Shown here: positions 9,501-15,203 of the stretch, piece after piece
Layout of the letters: the number at the start of each line of letters is the position of its first letter
Numbering within the stretch: position 1 is the first letter of the stretch
From: Roseateles amylovorans
Lineage (GTDB): Bacteria; Pseudomonadota; Gammaproteobacteria; Burkholderiales; Burkholderiaceae_C
Assembly: GCF_025398155.2 (NCBI RefSeq)
Contig: NZ_CP104562.2
Coordinates: forward strand, 1,922,001-1,986,000
DNA: 64,000 bases
Direction: 5' to 3'
The notes under the pieces: model-generated
What the model was told of the DNA's origin: nothing
Seen by the model: the letters and a program-made list of their open reading frames with translations, nothing else
Databases searched by the model: none
Made by a program: the position numbers and the translations under genes

Positions 9501-10401
9501 TGGCAACGGTGCCAACGGCGGCGGCTCCAATGGTGGCAACGGAGGCAACGGCGGCTCCGGCAACGGCGGGCTGACCACTGGCACGGCTGATGGTGGCGCC
9601 AATGGCGCTGCCAATGGTGGCACGAACGGCGGCACGAACGGCGGCTCGGGGTCTGTCGGCAACGGCACCGGCACGGGCGGCGCAGCATTGGCCGACGGCA
9701 GCAGCAACGGTGGCAATGGCGCCAACGGTGGTAACGCCGGCAATGGCAGCAATGGCAGCAACGGCAGCAATGGTGGCAACGGCGGATCCAATGCCGCAGG
9801 CACCGGCGAGGGCAATGGCAGCAACGGCAACGGCAATGGCAACGGCAACGGTTCCAGCAATGGCTCCGGCGCCTCCAACGGTTCGGGCAGCGGCACGGGC
9901 TCCGGCTCCGGCGACGGTGCACAAGGCCAGGATCGCACGGGGTCGCCGGTCACGCCGCTGGGTCTGGAGCAGACCTTGCGCGACGGCGGCCAGATCAGCC
10001 TGGCTGTGGAATCGGCGCCTTATCAGCAGCCGCTGCAAAGCCAGCTGACGGTCTACCTCGATGCGGGTGAGCCGTCGCTGAAGGCCCTGGGCGCGTTCCG
10101 CGTGGACGACCTGGGCGACAGCCTGGCGCTGAAGTCGCTGCAGCAGGCGGTGCCGTCCACCGACCGTTCGTCGGTTTCGGTGACGCGTCGCCTCAGCACG
10201 CCGGTGACGATCCGGGAAGGCGTCACCGCGACGCTGGACCTGGAACTGCTGGCCGATGGCACGCTGCGGGTCAGCGCCTCGTCCGAGGCCGCCGGTCTCG
10301 GCGAGGACCTGGTCTCCGCGCTGGCGCTCACCGCGCTGAAGCGTCAGACCGGCGTCGCGCCGACCAGCGTCCGCGCGGTGGTGCTGCGCTGGCGCGCTTG
10401 A
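3559..10401 (+). CDS. Giant TpsA filamentous-haemagglutinin-like adhesin with ESPR leader and YDG repeats
   Basis: A 2280-residue secreted exoprotein and the presumed substrate of the TpsB encoded just upstream. The N-terminus carries the extended signal peptide region (NHTYRLVWNELCGAFV), a charged stretch, and a hydrophobic signal ending near SASSAFALDAG. The TPS secretion domain follows; INNSGVVFGKGATVNVGG matches the NPNGI-type motif region, and VALNRVIGG precedes it. Beta-helical repeats fill about residues 330-1290. Seven YDG-type repeats span about 1310-1900, a Gly/Asn/Ser-rich linker about 1917-2125, and a conserved-looking globular C-terminus about 2130-2280. The start at 3559 is favoured by GAGAAG 6 nt upstream; an ATG at 3568 would begin exactly at the ESPR. 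A strong terminator follows at 10522. The ligand is unknown. Confidence 0.93.
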   Translation: MGSMNHTYRLVWNELCGAFVAVPEHARGRGKRVSRAVRRTVLAAVVGAASASSAFALDAGALPAGAQIGAGQANFTQQGSQLRIDQQTQKLIVNWDRFDIGSGASVRFSQPSANAVALNRVIGGTPSQIFGDLSANGQVWLINNSGVVFGKGATVNVGGLVASTLDISDNDFLAGRARFSGSSLAQVRNEGTINAGGVVALLGASVTNTGTISAQQVALVAGQQVSLDFSGDGLLQVQVEKEALEAALNQDGLIQGQQVVLSAPSASALRASVINMDGVIEAKGLSQQGGRIVLDGGSQGQVTVSGQMDASSAQAAGGDIRVTGGTIRLQGAQLNASGATAGGQIHIGGGWQGKDATLTNAQSVTADAGTTLLANATQAGQGGEVVTWSDGRTEFAGRIEVRGGDNGGNGGRAEVSGKQELAYSGRTDARAAKGTTGDLLLDPSTLEIRGGGSGSGSLTDSVVYEKDIEAQQANVLLQATGDILVQDLNLSGGDGKITMLNNISLRIEAGTANGGHLTPPSNLTDGSFAAYTDLMFANASNTLEVFGTGSLMLVAGATNSGRVLNSPIMIAHGAGANVGTLPTHNVSSPGSGTPAPASITIYGADGATVGGSLTTNGGYVRIWADSDNGGAGFFTLNAPVSTGGGNLYVSTGSGDVTLNSSMILGAGRISFRADGSYTSGNKILAGLLSVSGDVTIDTPFIFKGGASIFTDSAINFGNVNVNMDTGTGVLTLRAARIDWGSSLLTNLSTASLRLEPFDPATNMVLGDANGFASATTLNKLPGIKNLTIGREDGTGTISVPGNFSFNASGSFEMVNRTVDITAGSVTNTSGNVILTGDTVNIGQAVTANGGTGKVTVRQMTAANELHLGSGLSNSSIGQINAATLEVGRSDGGNLVFDNDITTGATTVSLKSGQQVLGVNGGVAAANVAVTAGQGATLTDDTFNFSTLALNLGGGTTVIRPVSAAGYTIGTVDGIAGVSLRNGAVATVDAGAGVLALDGPINYNGGASTLTLQAPSWTSTANLVVTNGALATTVFDFNDAATSSTVGGATGSLLQTTLAAFNGTHTVRVEASDRQLVSDTIAMTLAGRLELLTDTWQQQGTVGVTTGGVLVRTQHGGLDVAQSLTAGGTVSLDERAAVGITTSAGTVTAGSLALRTDGDATLQGTHQVGVLAADVGSLTMVNGRSVTVGTADGLQGITADRTVDLRAQGATSDITLQQAVVVGNAGSAATPLLLAAGRNFINQAGANALQATTGDWRVYSTTPLNDTRGGLVANFKQYNATTASTVLGTGNGFLYTVAPTITGTLTGAAVKVYDGNTTATVAGSQLAAGGAIDGDTVNLAYNGAANYDTKNVASGKTVTVDGVSITGASQGGMQVYGYQLASTSASGAIGQVTPKTLTVVSGAVLDKVYDGNTAAQLSGTGVNGVVNGDTVQVGGTLNFLDRNAGVNKTVDLTQLGLTGADAGNYVLPTQATATITPRELTVTADIATKVYDATRTAQVSATHIANAVNGDDLSLTTAALFDTKNVGTGKGVEVQLGLQGGDAANYTLASSTVQSTGDVTVRTVQAPTVSVVTKTYDANNQAVVTVGPVQGVLAGDQLDATGSGTYDTRFAGTGKAVTVGLNLQGTDAGNYQLAASTVLTTGDITPKTVQSPTVTVVTKTYDGNTVATVSLGALQGIYAGDQVGASSTGSYDNRNAGTGKAVTVGLTLEGAEAANYTLANSTVQTTGNITPKTVQTPTVSVIGKTYDGNTVANVAVGALQGLVAGDQVGTGVTGSYDNRNAGTGKAVTVGLSLQGADAGNYTLSANSVLSTGDISQRTVAAPAVTIIEKRFDGSNVAIVSVGAVPGVLAGDQVGASGTATYATPFVGTNKPVTVGLTLQGADAGNYRLDPATVTTTGSVAQQASLSAVDALVVQPIGGNSTQNGGNGGNGNGGTGGGQGTTVATVAAGPSGNSAANVAINTGGSNGGSDASASNGGTGNGGAGNGANGGGSNGGNGGNGGSGNGGLTTGTADGGANGAANGGTNGGTNGGSGSVGNGTGTGGAALADGSSNGGNGANGGNAGNGSNGSNGSNGGNGGSNAAGTGEGNGSNGNGNGNGNGSSNGSGASNGSGSGTGSGSGDGAQGQDRTGSPVTPLGLEQTLRDGGQISLAVESAPYQQPLQSQLTVYLDAGEPSLKALGAFRVDDLGDSLALKSLQQAVPSTDRSSVSVTRRLSTPVTIREGVTATLDLELLADGTLRVSASSEAAGLGEDLVSALALTALKRQTGVAPTSVRAVVLRWRA
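7486..9255 (+). repeat. Seven tandem YDG-domain repeats inside tpsA
   Basis: The motif K-[VT]-Y-D-[GA]-N recurs at intervals of roughly 80-90 codons: KVYDGNTTA, KVYDGNTAA, KVYDATRTA, KTYDANNQA, KTYDGNTVA, KTYDGNTVA and KRFDGSNVA. Copies 5 and 6 are nearly identical at DNA level with a 255-bp (85-codon) period, which points to recent duplication. YDG repeats are known in haemagglutinin-type adhesins as stalk modules. Confidence 0.85.
9307..9930 (+). repeat. Gly/Asn/Ser-rich low-complexity tract in tpsA
   Basis: About 208 codons consist almost only of Gly, Asn, Ser, Ala and Thr (for example GGNGGNGNGG, NGSNGSNGGN), built from degenerate GGCAACGGC-type trinucleotide and hexanucleotide units. 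It links the YDG repeats to the C-terminal domain and should be flexible. Such tracts change length readily by slippage without breaking the frame. Confidence 0.85.
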
Positions 10402-10521
10402 GGCGGCGGCGTCCGCTCGGTGGTGGCGACATGATGTGGCCCCGCTGAGCAGGCGCTGACGCCGTGCCGGGGGGTGAAGGGGGGCTGTCGCTGGCGTCCG
10501 CCCACCCGGTACCGCTCAACG

Positions 10522-10550
10522 AAAAGGGTCGACCCAGGTCGGCCCTTTTT
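10522..10550 (+). terminator. Intrinsic terminator after tpsA
   Basis: AAAAGGGTCGACC pairs with GGTCGGCCCTTTT (one G-T pair) around a short loop and is followed by a T run. It lies 120 bp after the tpsA stop and before dusC. Confidence 0.8.
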
Positions 10551-10687
10551 CATGGTGGCCGCGGGGGCGTGGCCCACGCTTGGCGCAGGGGCGCCCCGCG
10601 GCGGTGGCGCGACCTCGCATCCGCTATGCTTCTGGCCTTTTCCCCCGCAGGTCACGGGTCCGCCAAGGCGGCCAGGCTTCGATCCCC

Positions 10688-11791
10688 ATGATTCTTCTGG
10701 CGCCCATGGAGGGCTTGCTGGACCACATGCTGCGCGACACGCTCACCCGCGTCGGCGGCGTGGACCGCTGTGTCTCCGAGTTCATCCGCGTCACCGACCA
10801 GTTGCTGCCGCGCCGCGTGTTCACCCGCATCGTGCCGGAGCTGCTCAACGGTGGCCGGACGGCGGCCGGCGTGCCGGTGCGGGCCCAGTTGCTGGGGTCC
10901 GATCCGGTTTGCCTGGCCGAGAACGCCGCGCGGCTCGCCACGCTGGATCCCGCTGGCATCGACCTGAACTTCGGCTGCCCGGCCAAGACCGTCAACCGCC
11001 ATCGCGGCGGCGCGGTGCTGCTGGACGAGCCCGAGCTGGTGCATGAGATCGTCGCCGCCGTCCGGCGCGCCGTGCCGGCGGCCATGCCGGTCTCGGCCAA
11101 GATGCGCCTGGGCAACGAAGACCGCGGTCGCATGCTCGAATGCGCCCAGGCGATTGCCTCGGCCGGTGCCTCGGAACTGGTGGTCCACGGCCGCACCAAG
11201 CGCGACGGCTACAAGCCGCCTGCCTATTGGGACCAGATCGCCGTGATCCGCGAGGCGATCGGCATCTCGGTGGTGGCCAATGGCGAGGTCTGGACCGTCG
11301 AGGACGCCCATCGCTGTCTGGCCGAATCCGGTTGCGACGCGGTGATGCTCGGCCGCGGCATGGTGGCCGATCCCGGCCTGGCGCTGGCGCTGCGTGCCTC
11401 GCTGGCGGGGCAGGGCGCTTCGGCGCGCTCCGGCGCGACGCGCGGTCCGCAGGATCCCGCCGGAACATCCTTCGAAACATCCGCCGGACCGCCCGCGCTG
11501 CCCTGGGCCGAGTTGCTGCCGCTGATGCACGGCTTCTTCACGCAGGTGCGTGGGCAGGTCGCCGCGCGACACCAGGCGGGCCGACTCAAGCAATGGCTGC
11601 ATTACCTGCGCCGCCGCTATCCGGAGGCCGAAGCCGCCTACCAGCAGGTCCGCACCATCAACGAGTCCGACGCCCTGTCGCTCGCCTTGTTCGGCGACGT
11701 GCGGCCGAAAGATCCTGTCGATGCGCCCGGTGCGGCGTCTGCTCTTGTCACGACCGCGTCGTCCGACGCTCCCACGCTTCTCGTCGCATGA
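10688..11791 (+). CDS. dusC: tRNA-dihydrouridine synthase, DusC type
   Basis: A 367-residue flavoenzyme that reduces a D-loop uridine of tRNA (U16 in characterised DusC). The start MILLAPMEGLLDHMLRD is the canonical Dus N-terminus; the frame is open further upstream, but earlier starts give no family sequence. The FMN/tRNA-binding motif with the catalytic Cys is intact (DLNFGCPAKTVNRHRGGAVL), followed by VSAKMRLG, VVHGRTK and VVANGEVW...GCDAVMLGRGM. After about residue 245 there is a variable Ser/Gly/Ala-rich insertion, then the helical RNA-binding domain (FTQVRGQVA...LKQWLHYLRRRYPEAE). The stop overlaps the next start (ATGA), so translation of the two genes is probably coupled. Confidence 0.95.
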   Translation: MILLAPMEGLLDHMLRDTLTRVGGVDRCVSEFIRVTDQLLPRRVFTRIVPELLNGGRTAAGVPVRAQLLGSDPVCLAENAARLATLDPAGIDLNFGCPAKTVNRHRGGAVLLDEPELVHEIVAAVRRAVPAAMPVSAKMRLGNEDRGRMLECAQAIASAGASELVVHGRTKRDGYKPPAYWDQIAVIREAIGISVVANGEVWTVEDAHRCLAESGCDAVMLGRGMVADPGLALALRASLAGQGASARSGATRGPQDPAGTSFETSAGPPALPWAELLPLMHGFFTQVRGQVAARHQAGRLKQWLHYLRRRYPEAEAAYQQVRTINESDALSLALFGDVRPKDPVDAPGAASALVTTASSDAPTLLVA

Positions 11792-14247
11792 ACTTCACCT
11801 TGATTGCTGCGCGCCGTGTCGCGCTGGCGTGTGCGCTGGTCGCCGCGCCGATGTGCGCCTTCACCGCCGAGCGCGTCATCGAGCCGGCCCGCACGAGTGC
11901 AGGTGCCAAGCCCGACGCCGCGCGCACGGCCAAGGATCGGCCGATGGCCTCGACCCGCACGGTCGCCGAAGCCGCCACCGCCACCGCCGCCTCCGGCGTC
12001 ACTCCGCTGACCCTGGAACGCGTCTTCGGCGATCCCCCGCTGCAAGGTCGCCTCACGCGGCAGGCCGAGATCTCGCCGGACGGCGCCTGGGTCAGCTACC
12101 TGCGTCCGTCGGCCACCGACAGCGAACAGCTCGAGCTCTGGGCCCAGCCCACGGCGGGCGGTGCGCCGCACCGGCTGGTGTCCGCCTCCGAGGTGCTGGG
12201 CGGCCGCAGCCAGCAGCTCACCGAAGCGGAGCGCATGGCGCTGGAGCGCAAGCGCATCACCCAAGGGGGCATCACCAGCTACCAATGGTGCGGGCCGGAC
12301 GGCCGCACCCTGCTGTTCCCGCTCTCCGGCGATCTGTACCTGGTCCGCCTGACCGCCGAGGGCCCGCGCGCCCAGCGGCTCGCCCACGACGAGCAGGTGC
12401 CGGAGCAGGACCCGAGCTGCTCACCCGACGGCCGGCAATTGGCCTATGTGAAGGGCGGCAACCTCTGGGTGCAGGCGCTGGATGGCAGCGCGGCGCGCTC
12501 CCTGACGCAGGACGCCACTGAGACCCGCTTCTGGGGCCTGGCGGAATTCATCGCGGCGGAGGAACTGGGCCGTCAGCGCGGCTACTGGTGGGCACCGGAT
12601 GGCCGCCGGCTGCTGGCATTGCAGGTCGACGAGGCCGAAGTGCCCGTCAAGACCCGTGCGCAGATCTTCGCCGACCGCACCAACATGACCCAGCAGCGCT
12701 ACCCCGGCGCCGGCGAGCGAAATGCGCGGGTCACCGCGTGGATGCTGGCGGTCGATGCGCCCGCCGGCACCGTGCCCAGGCCGGTGGCCCTGCCGCTGCC
12801 CGCTGAGGCGGAATACATCGCCCGCGCCGGCTGGTTCGGCGACGGCGCACCGTGGCTGCAGTGGCTCACCCGCGATCAGAAACGCCTCGCCCTGACCGAG
12901 TTCGAATTCGAGTCCGCACCCGCACCCGCACCCGCACCCGCACCCGCACCCGCACCCGCACCCGCGCTGGTCGCGGCCGTGGCCAAGGGCCGCATCGTCA
13001 TTGACGAGCGCGACCCTGCCTGGGTCGATGTGCACGACGATCTGCAGGAGATCGGCGGTTTGACGCTCTCCGGCCGGCCCGCGCTGCTGTGGTCGAGCGA
13101 AGCGTCCGGACGCCGGCAACTGGTGCTGGTCGACCGCAAGACCGGCCGCCGCCAGGCGCTGACGAATGAACCGGAAGCAGTGGCCCACCGGGTCTGCAGC
13201 AACGGCGACACCGTCGTCTATGCGGCCGCCCGCGACCGAGGCCGCAGCCGTGAGCTGTTCGCCATCGATCTGCAGGGCCGCAGCCGTGCCCTGGACGGCG
13301 CGGCGGATCGCCAGTGGCGCGATGCCCGTGGGGACCGCGAATGCGCCCGCCTGCTGGTCACCCGGGCCGCCTGGGCCCAGCCGCCGCGTCTGCTGCTGCA
13401 GGATGTCAAGGCGGGAGCCGCACCGATCGACTTGCCGGGCGATGCGCCCGATCCCCTGCTGGCGCGGATTGCGCCGCAACCGCAGGTCGTGGAGGTCACT
13501 GCCGCCGATGGCCGCACCGCGCTCAATGCGCTGTATTTCGCGCCGCTGGATGGTCAACCCGGTCCGCATGCCGTGATCACGCTGGCCTACGGCGGCCCCG
13601 GCATCGCGACCGTCAACTGGAACTGGCACCGCGACACCGCCCTGATCGCCTACTGGCAGCGGCGCGGCTTCGGTGTGTTCGCCGTCGATACCCGCGGCAT
13701 GCAGAACCGCGACCGTGATTTCACCCGCGCGCATCTGAATGCCTTCGGCGTGGTCGATGTGCAGGACCTGTTCGCGGCGGTGCGCCAGTTGCCGCAGCGC
13801 GTGGCGGGCGTGGACCCGCGCCGGATCGGCTTCTTCGGCTGGTCCTACGGCGGCTTCCTGGCGGTGCGGGCGATGCTGGATGCGGACACCCCGTTCGCCG
13901 CGGGGGTTGCCGGCGCGCCGCCGACCGATTGGACCCTCTACGACACCGCCTACACCGAGCGCTACCTGGGTCTGCCCGACCAGGGCCGCGCGGCGGCCTA
14001 CCGGCAGGCCAACCTCGTCTCGCGCGTGGACCAGCTGACCCGACCGCTGCTGCTGATTCACGGCACCGCCGACGACAACGTGCTCTTCGAACATACCTTG
14101 CGTCTCACCGAGGCCTTGCAGCAGCAGTCCAAGCCGTTTGACATGATGATCTATCCCGGCAAGGCCCACGGCATTACCGGTCGCGGTCCGCGTCTGCATC
14201 TGTATCGAATGATCGATGCCTTCTTTGTCCGTCAGCTGGCGCCCTGA
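11788..14247 (+). CDS. Dipeptidyl-peptidase IV family serine peptidase (S9B)
   Basis: An 819-residue exported peptidase expected to remove Xaa-Pro or Xaa-Ala dipeptides in the periplasm. A signal peptide covers about residues 1-27. A beta-propeller follows (WVSYLRP, DPSCSPDGRQLAYVKGGN), including the family's double-Glu substrate anchor in FIAAEELGRQRGYWW. The C-terminal alpha/beta hydrolase holds the catalytic Ser686 in GFFGWSYGGF, Asp in HGTADDNV (762/763) and His794 in PGKAHG. The start ATG overlaps the dusC stop by 4 nt. An Ala-Pro run encoded by a hexamer repeat interrupts the propeller at about residues 377-391. Length and triad are normal for the family, so it should be active. Confidence 0.93.
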   Translation: MNFTLIAARRVALACALVAAPMCAFTAERVIEPARTSAGAKPDAARTAKDRPMASTRTVAEAATATAASGVTPLTLERVFGDPPLQGRLTRQAEISPDGAWVSYLRPSATDSEQLELWAQPTAGGAPHRLVSASEVLGGRSQQLTEAERMALERKRITQGGITSYQWCGPDGRTLLFPLSGDLYLVRLTAEGPRAQRLAHDEQVPEQDPSCSPDGRQLAYVKGGNLWVQALDGSAARSLTQDATETRFWGLAEFIAAEELGRQRGYWWAPDGRRLLALQVDEAEVPVKTRAQIFADRTNMTQQRYPGAGERNARVTAWMLAVDAPAGTVPRPVALPLPAEAEYIARAGWFGDGAPWLQWLTRDQKRLALTEFEFESAPAPAPAPAPAPAPAPALVAAVAKGRIVIDERDPAWVDVHDDLQEIGGLTLSGRPALLWSSEASGRRQLVLVDRKTGRRQALTNEPEAVAHRVCSNGDTVVYAAARDRGRSRELFAIDLQGRSRALDGAADRQWRDARGDRECARLLVTRAAWAQPPRLLLQDVKAGAAPIDLPGDAPDPLLARIAPQPQVVEVTAADGRTALNALYFAPLDGQPGPHAVITLAYGGPGIATVNWNWHRDTALIAYWQRRGFGVFAVDTRGMQNRDRDFTRAHLNAFGVVDVQDLFAAVRQLPQRVAGVDPRRIGFFGWSYGGFLAVRAMLDADTPFAAGVAGAPPTDWTLYDTAYTERYLGLPDQGRAAAYRQANLVSRVDQLTRPLLLIHGTADDNVLFEHTLRLTEALQQQSKPFDMMIYPGKAHGITGRGPRLHLYRMIDAFFVRQLAP
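12915..12962 (+). repeat. Eight tandem CGCACC hexamers coding for Ala-Pro
   Basis: Eight perfect copies of CGCACC lie inside the peptidase gene and are read as alternating Ala and Pro. A unit length of 6 means that slippage adds or removes Ala-Pro pairs while keeping the frame. It most likely codes for a solvent-exposed loop between propeller blades. Confidence 0.9.
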
Positions 14248-14415
14248 GCCGGCGCACGGACCCGTCCGCACCGTCCAGGCATCGCCTGCGCACCGCCCCG
14301 CAACGTTCACGCCACGTCCACGCAACGGCCACGCCATCGCTGCACAACTGCCGCGCAACGGCAGCGCGACCGCCGCGCATGGCCCACGATCCAGTTCGAG
14401 AGGAGTCACCCCACC

Positions 14416-14760
14416 ATGGCATTGGTCTATTCCACCAACGGCGGCCGCACCTGTCCCACCTGCCGTCAGGCGCAGGCGGACTGCCGCTGCAAGGCGCTGG
14501 CCAAGGATGCGGTGCTGGGCGACGGCAAGGTGCGGGTGCGCCGTGAGACCGCCGGCCGCAAGGGCAAGGGCGTGACGGTGGTGCTGGGCCTGCCGCTGAA
14601 TGCGGACGGGCTGGCCGAGACCGCCAAGAAGCTGAAGGCCGCCTGCGGCTCCGGCGGCACCGTGAAGGACGGCACCGTGGAGATCCAGGGCGATCACCTG
14701 GAGAAGGTGATGCAGTGGCTGACGCAGGCGGGCTATGCGCCCAAGAAGGCCGGCGGCTGA
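14416..14760 (+). CDS. yciH: SUI1/eIF1-family translation factor YciH
   Basis: A 114-residue protein of the bacterial YciH group, thought to affect fidelity of start-site selection. The N-terminus has a Cys cluster (CPTCRQAQADCRC). The SUI1 core follows (VRRETAGRKGKGVTVVLGL, then KKLKAACGSGGTVKDG and VEIQGDHLEKVMQWL). GAGAGGAG at about 14398-14405 lies about 10 nt before the ATG. The 168-bp stretch before it (14248-14415) holds degenerate CGCAACG/CCACGC repeats and no gene. Confidence 0.93.
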   Translation: MALVYSTNGGRTCPTCRQAQADCRCKALAKDAVLGDGKVRVRRETAGRKGKGVTVVLGLPLNADGLAETAKKLKAACGSGGTVKDGTVEIQGDHLEKVMQWLTQAGYAPKKAGG

Positions 14761-14784
14761 GGCTCGGCCCTTGGCCCTGAGGCC

Positions 14785-15060
14785 TCAGCCCTCGGCCGTG
14801 GTCGGATCGATGATCCGCCGCACCCGGGACACCCGCTCCGCCGGGAAGCCGCCGATGCGGGCATGCTCCCGGATCAGTGCCTCGTTGGGTGCGATGTAGA
14901 CGCAGTAGAGCTTGTCGTCGGTGACATAGCTGTGCTGCCATTGGATCGACGGTCCCAGGTCCTGCAGCACCGCGCAGGACTTCTGCGAGACGGCCTGCAA
15001 ATCGGCGGGAGACAGCGCGCCTGCGCCGGGGATGTCGCGTTCGATGACGTATTTCGGCAT
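14785..15060 (-). CDS. DUF4242 family protein
   Basis: A 91-residue protein beginning MPKYVIERDIPGAG, the characteristic start of DUF4242 proteins, and containing WQHSYVTDDKLYCVYIAP, typical of the family's ferredoxin-like fold. The function is not known; some members have been described as metal binding. AGGAACC 5-6 nt before the ATG at 15060 supports this start over the open frame further upstream. The gene is divergent from the large regulator at 15204, 143 bp away, a layout that often means control by the neighbour. A CTGAGGCCTCAG palindrome (14777-14788) at its stop, facing yciH, may help terminate both. Confidence 0.85.
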   Translation of the reverse strand: MPKYVIERDIPGAGALSPADLQAVSQKSCAVLQDLGPSIQWQHSYVTDDKLYCVYIAPNEALIREHARIGGFPAERVSRVRRIIDPTTAEG

Positions 15061-15203
15061 GATGGGTTCCTGTGATGTGAGTCGGCCGCGCCCCGATGGC
15101 GGGCCTGGCGTCATGCTCGCCACGGTGGTCGCCACCGTCCTTTAATCGCCATGAAATCGGCCTGAAATCCCGTGATCGCCCGGGAGCCGGGGAGCCCGTC
15201 GTC

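Noticed and set aside
4288..10038. Long minus-strand open frames (973 and 928 codons) opposite tpsA
   Set aside because: Compositional shadows of the repetitive adhesin gene; no family features and no credible start.
3559..10401. tpsA repeats as insertion elements or assembly artefacts
   Set aside because: The repeats are in-frame YDG protein modules with diverged sequence and normal codon use.
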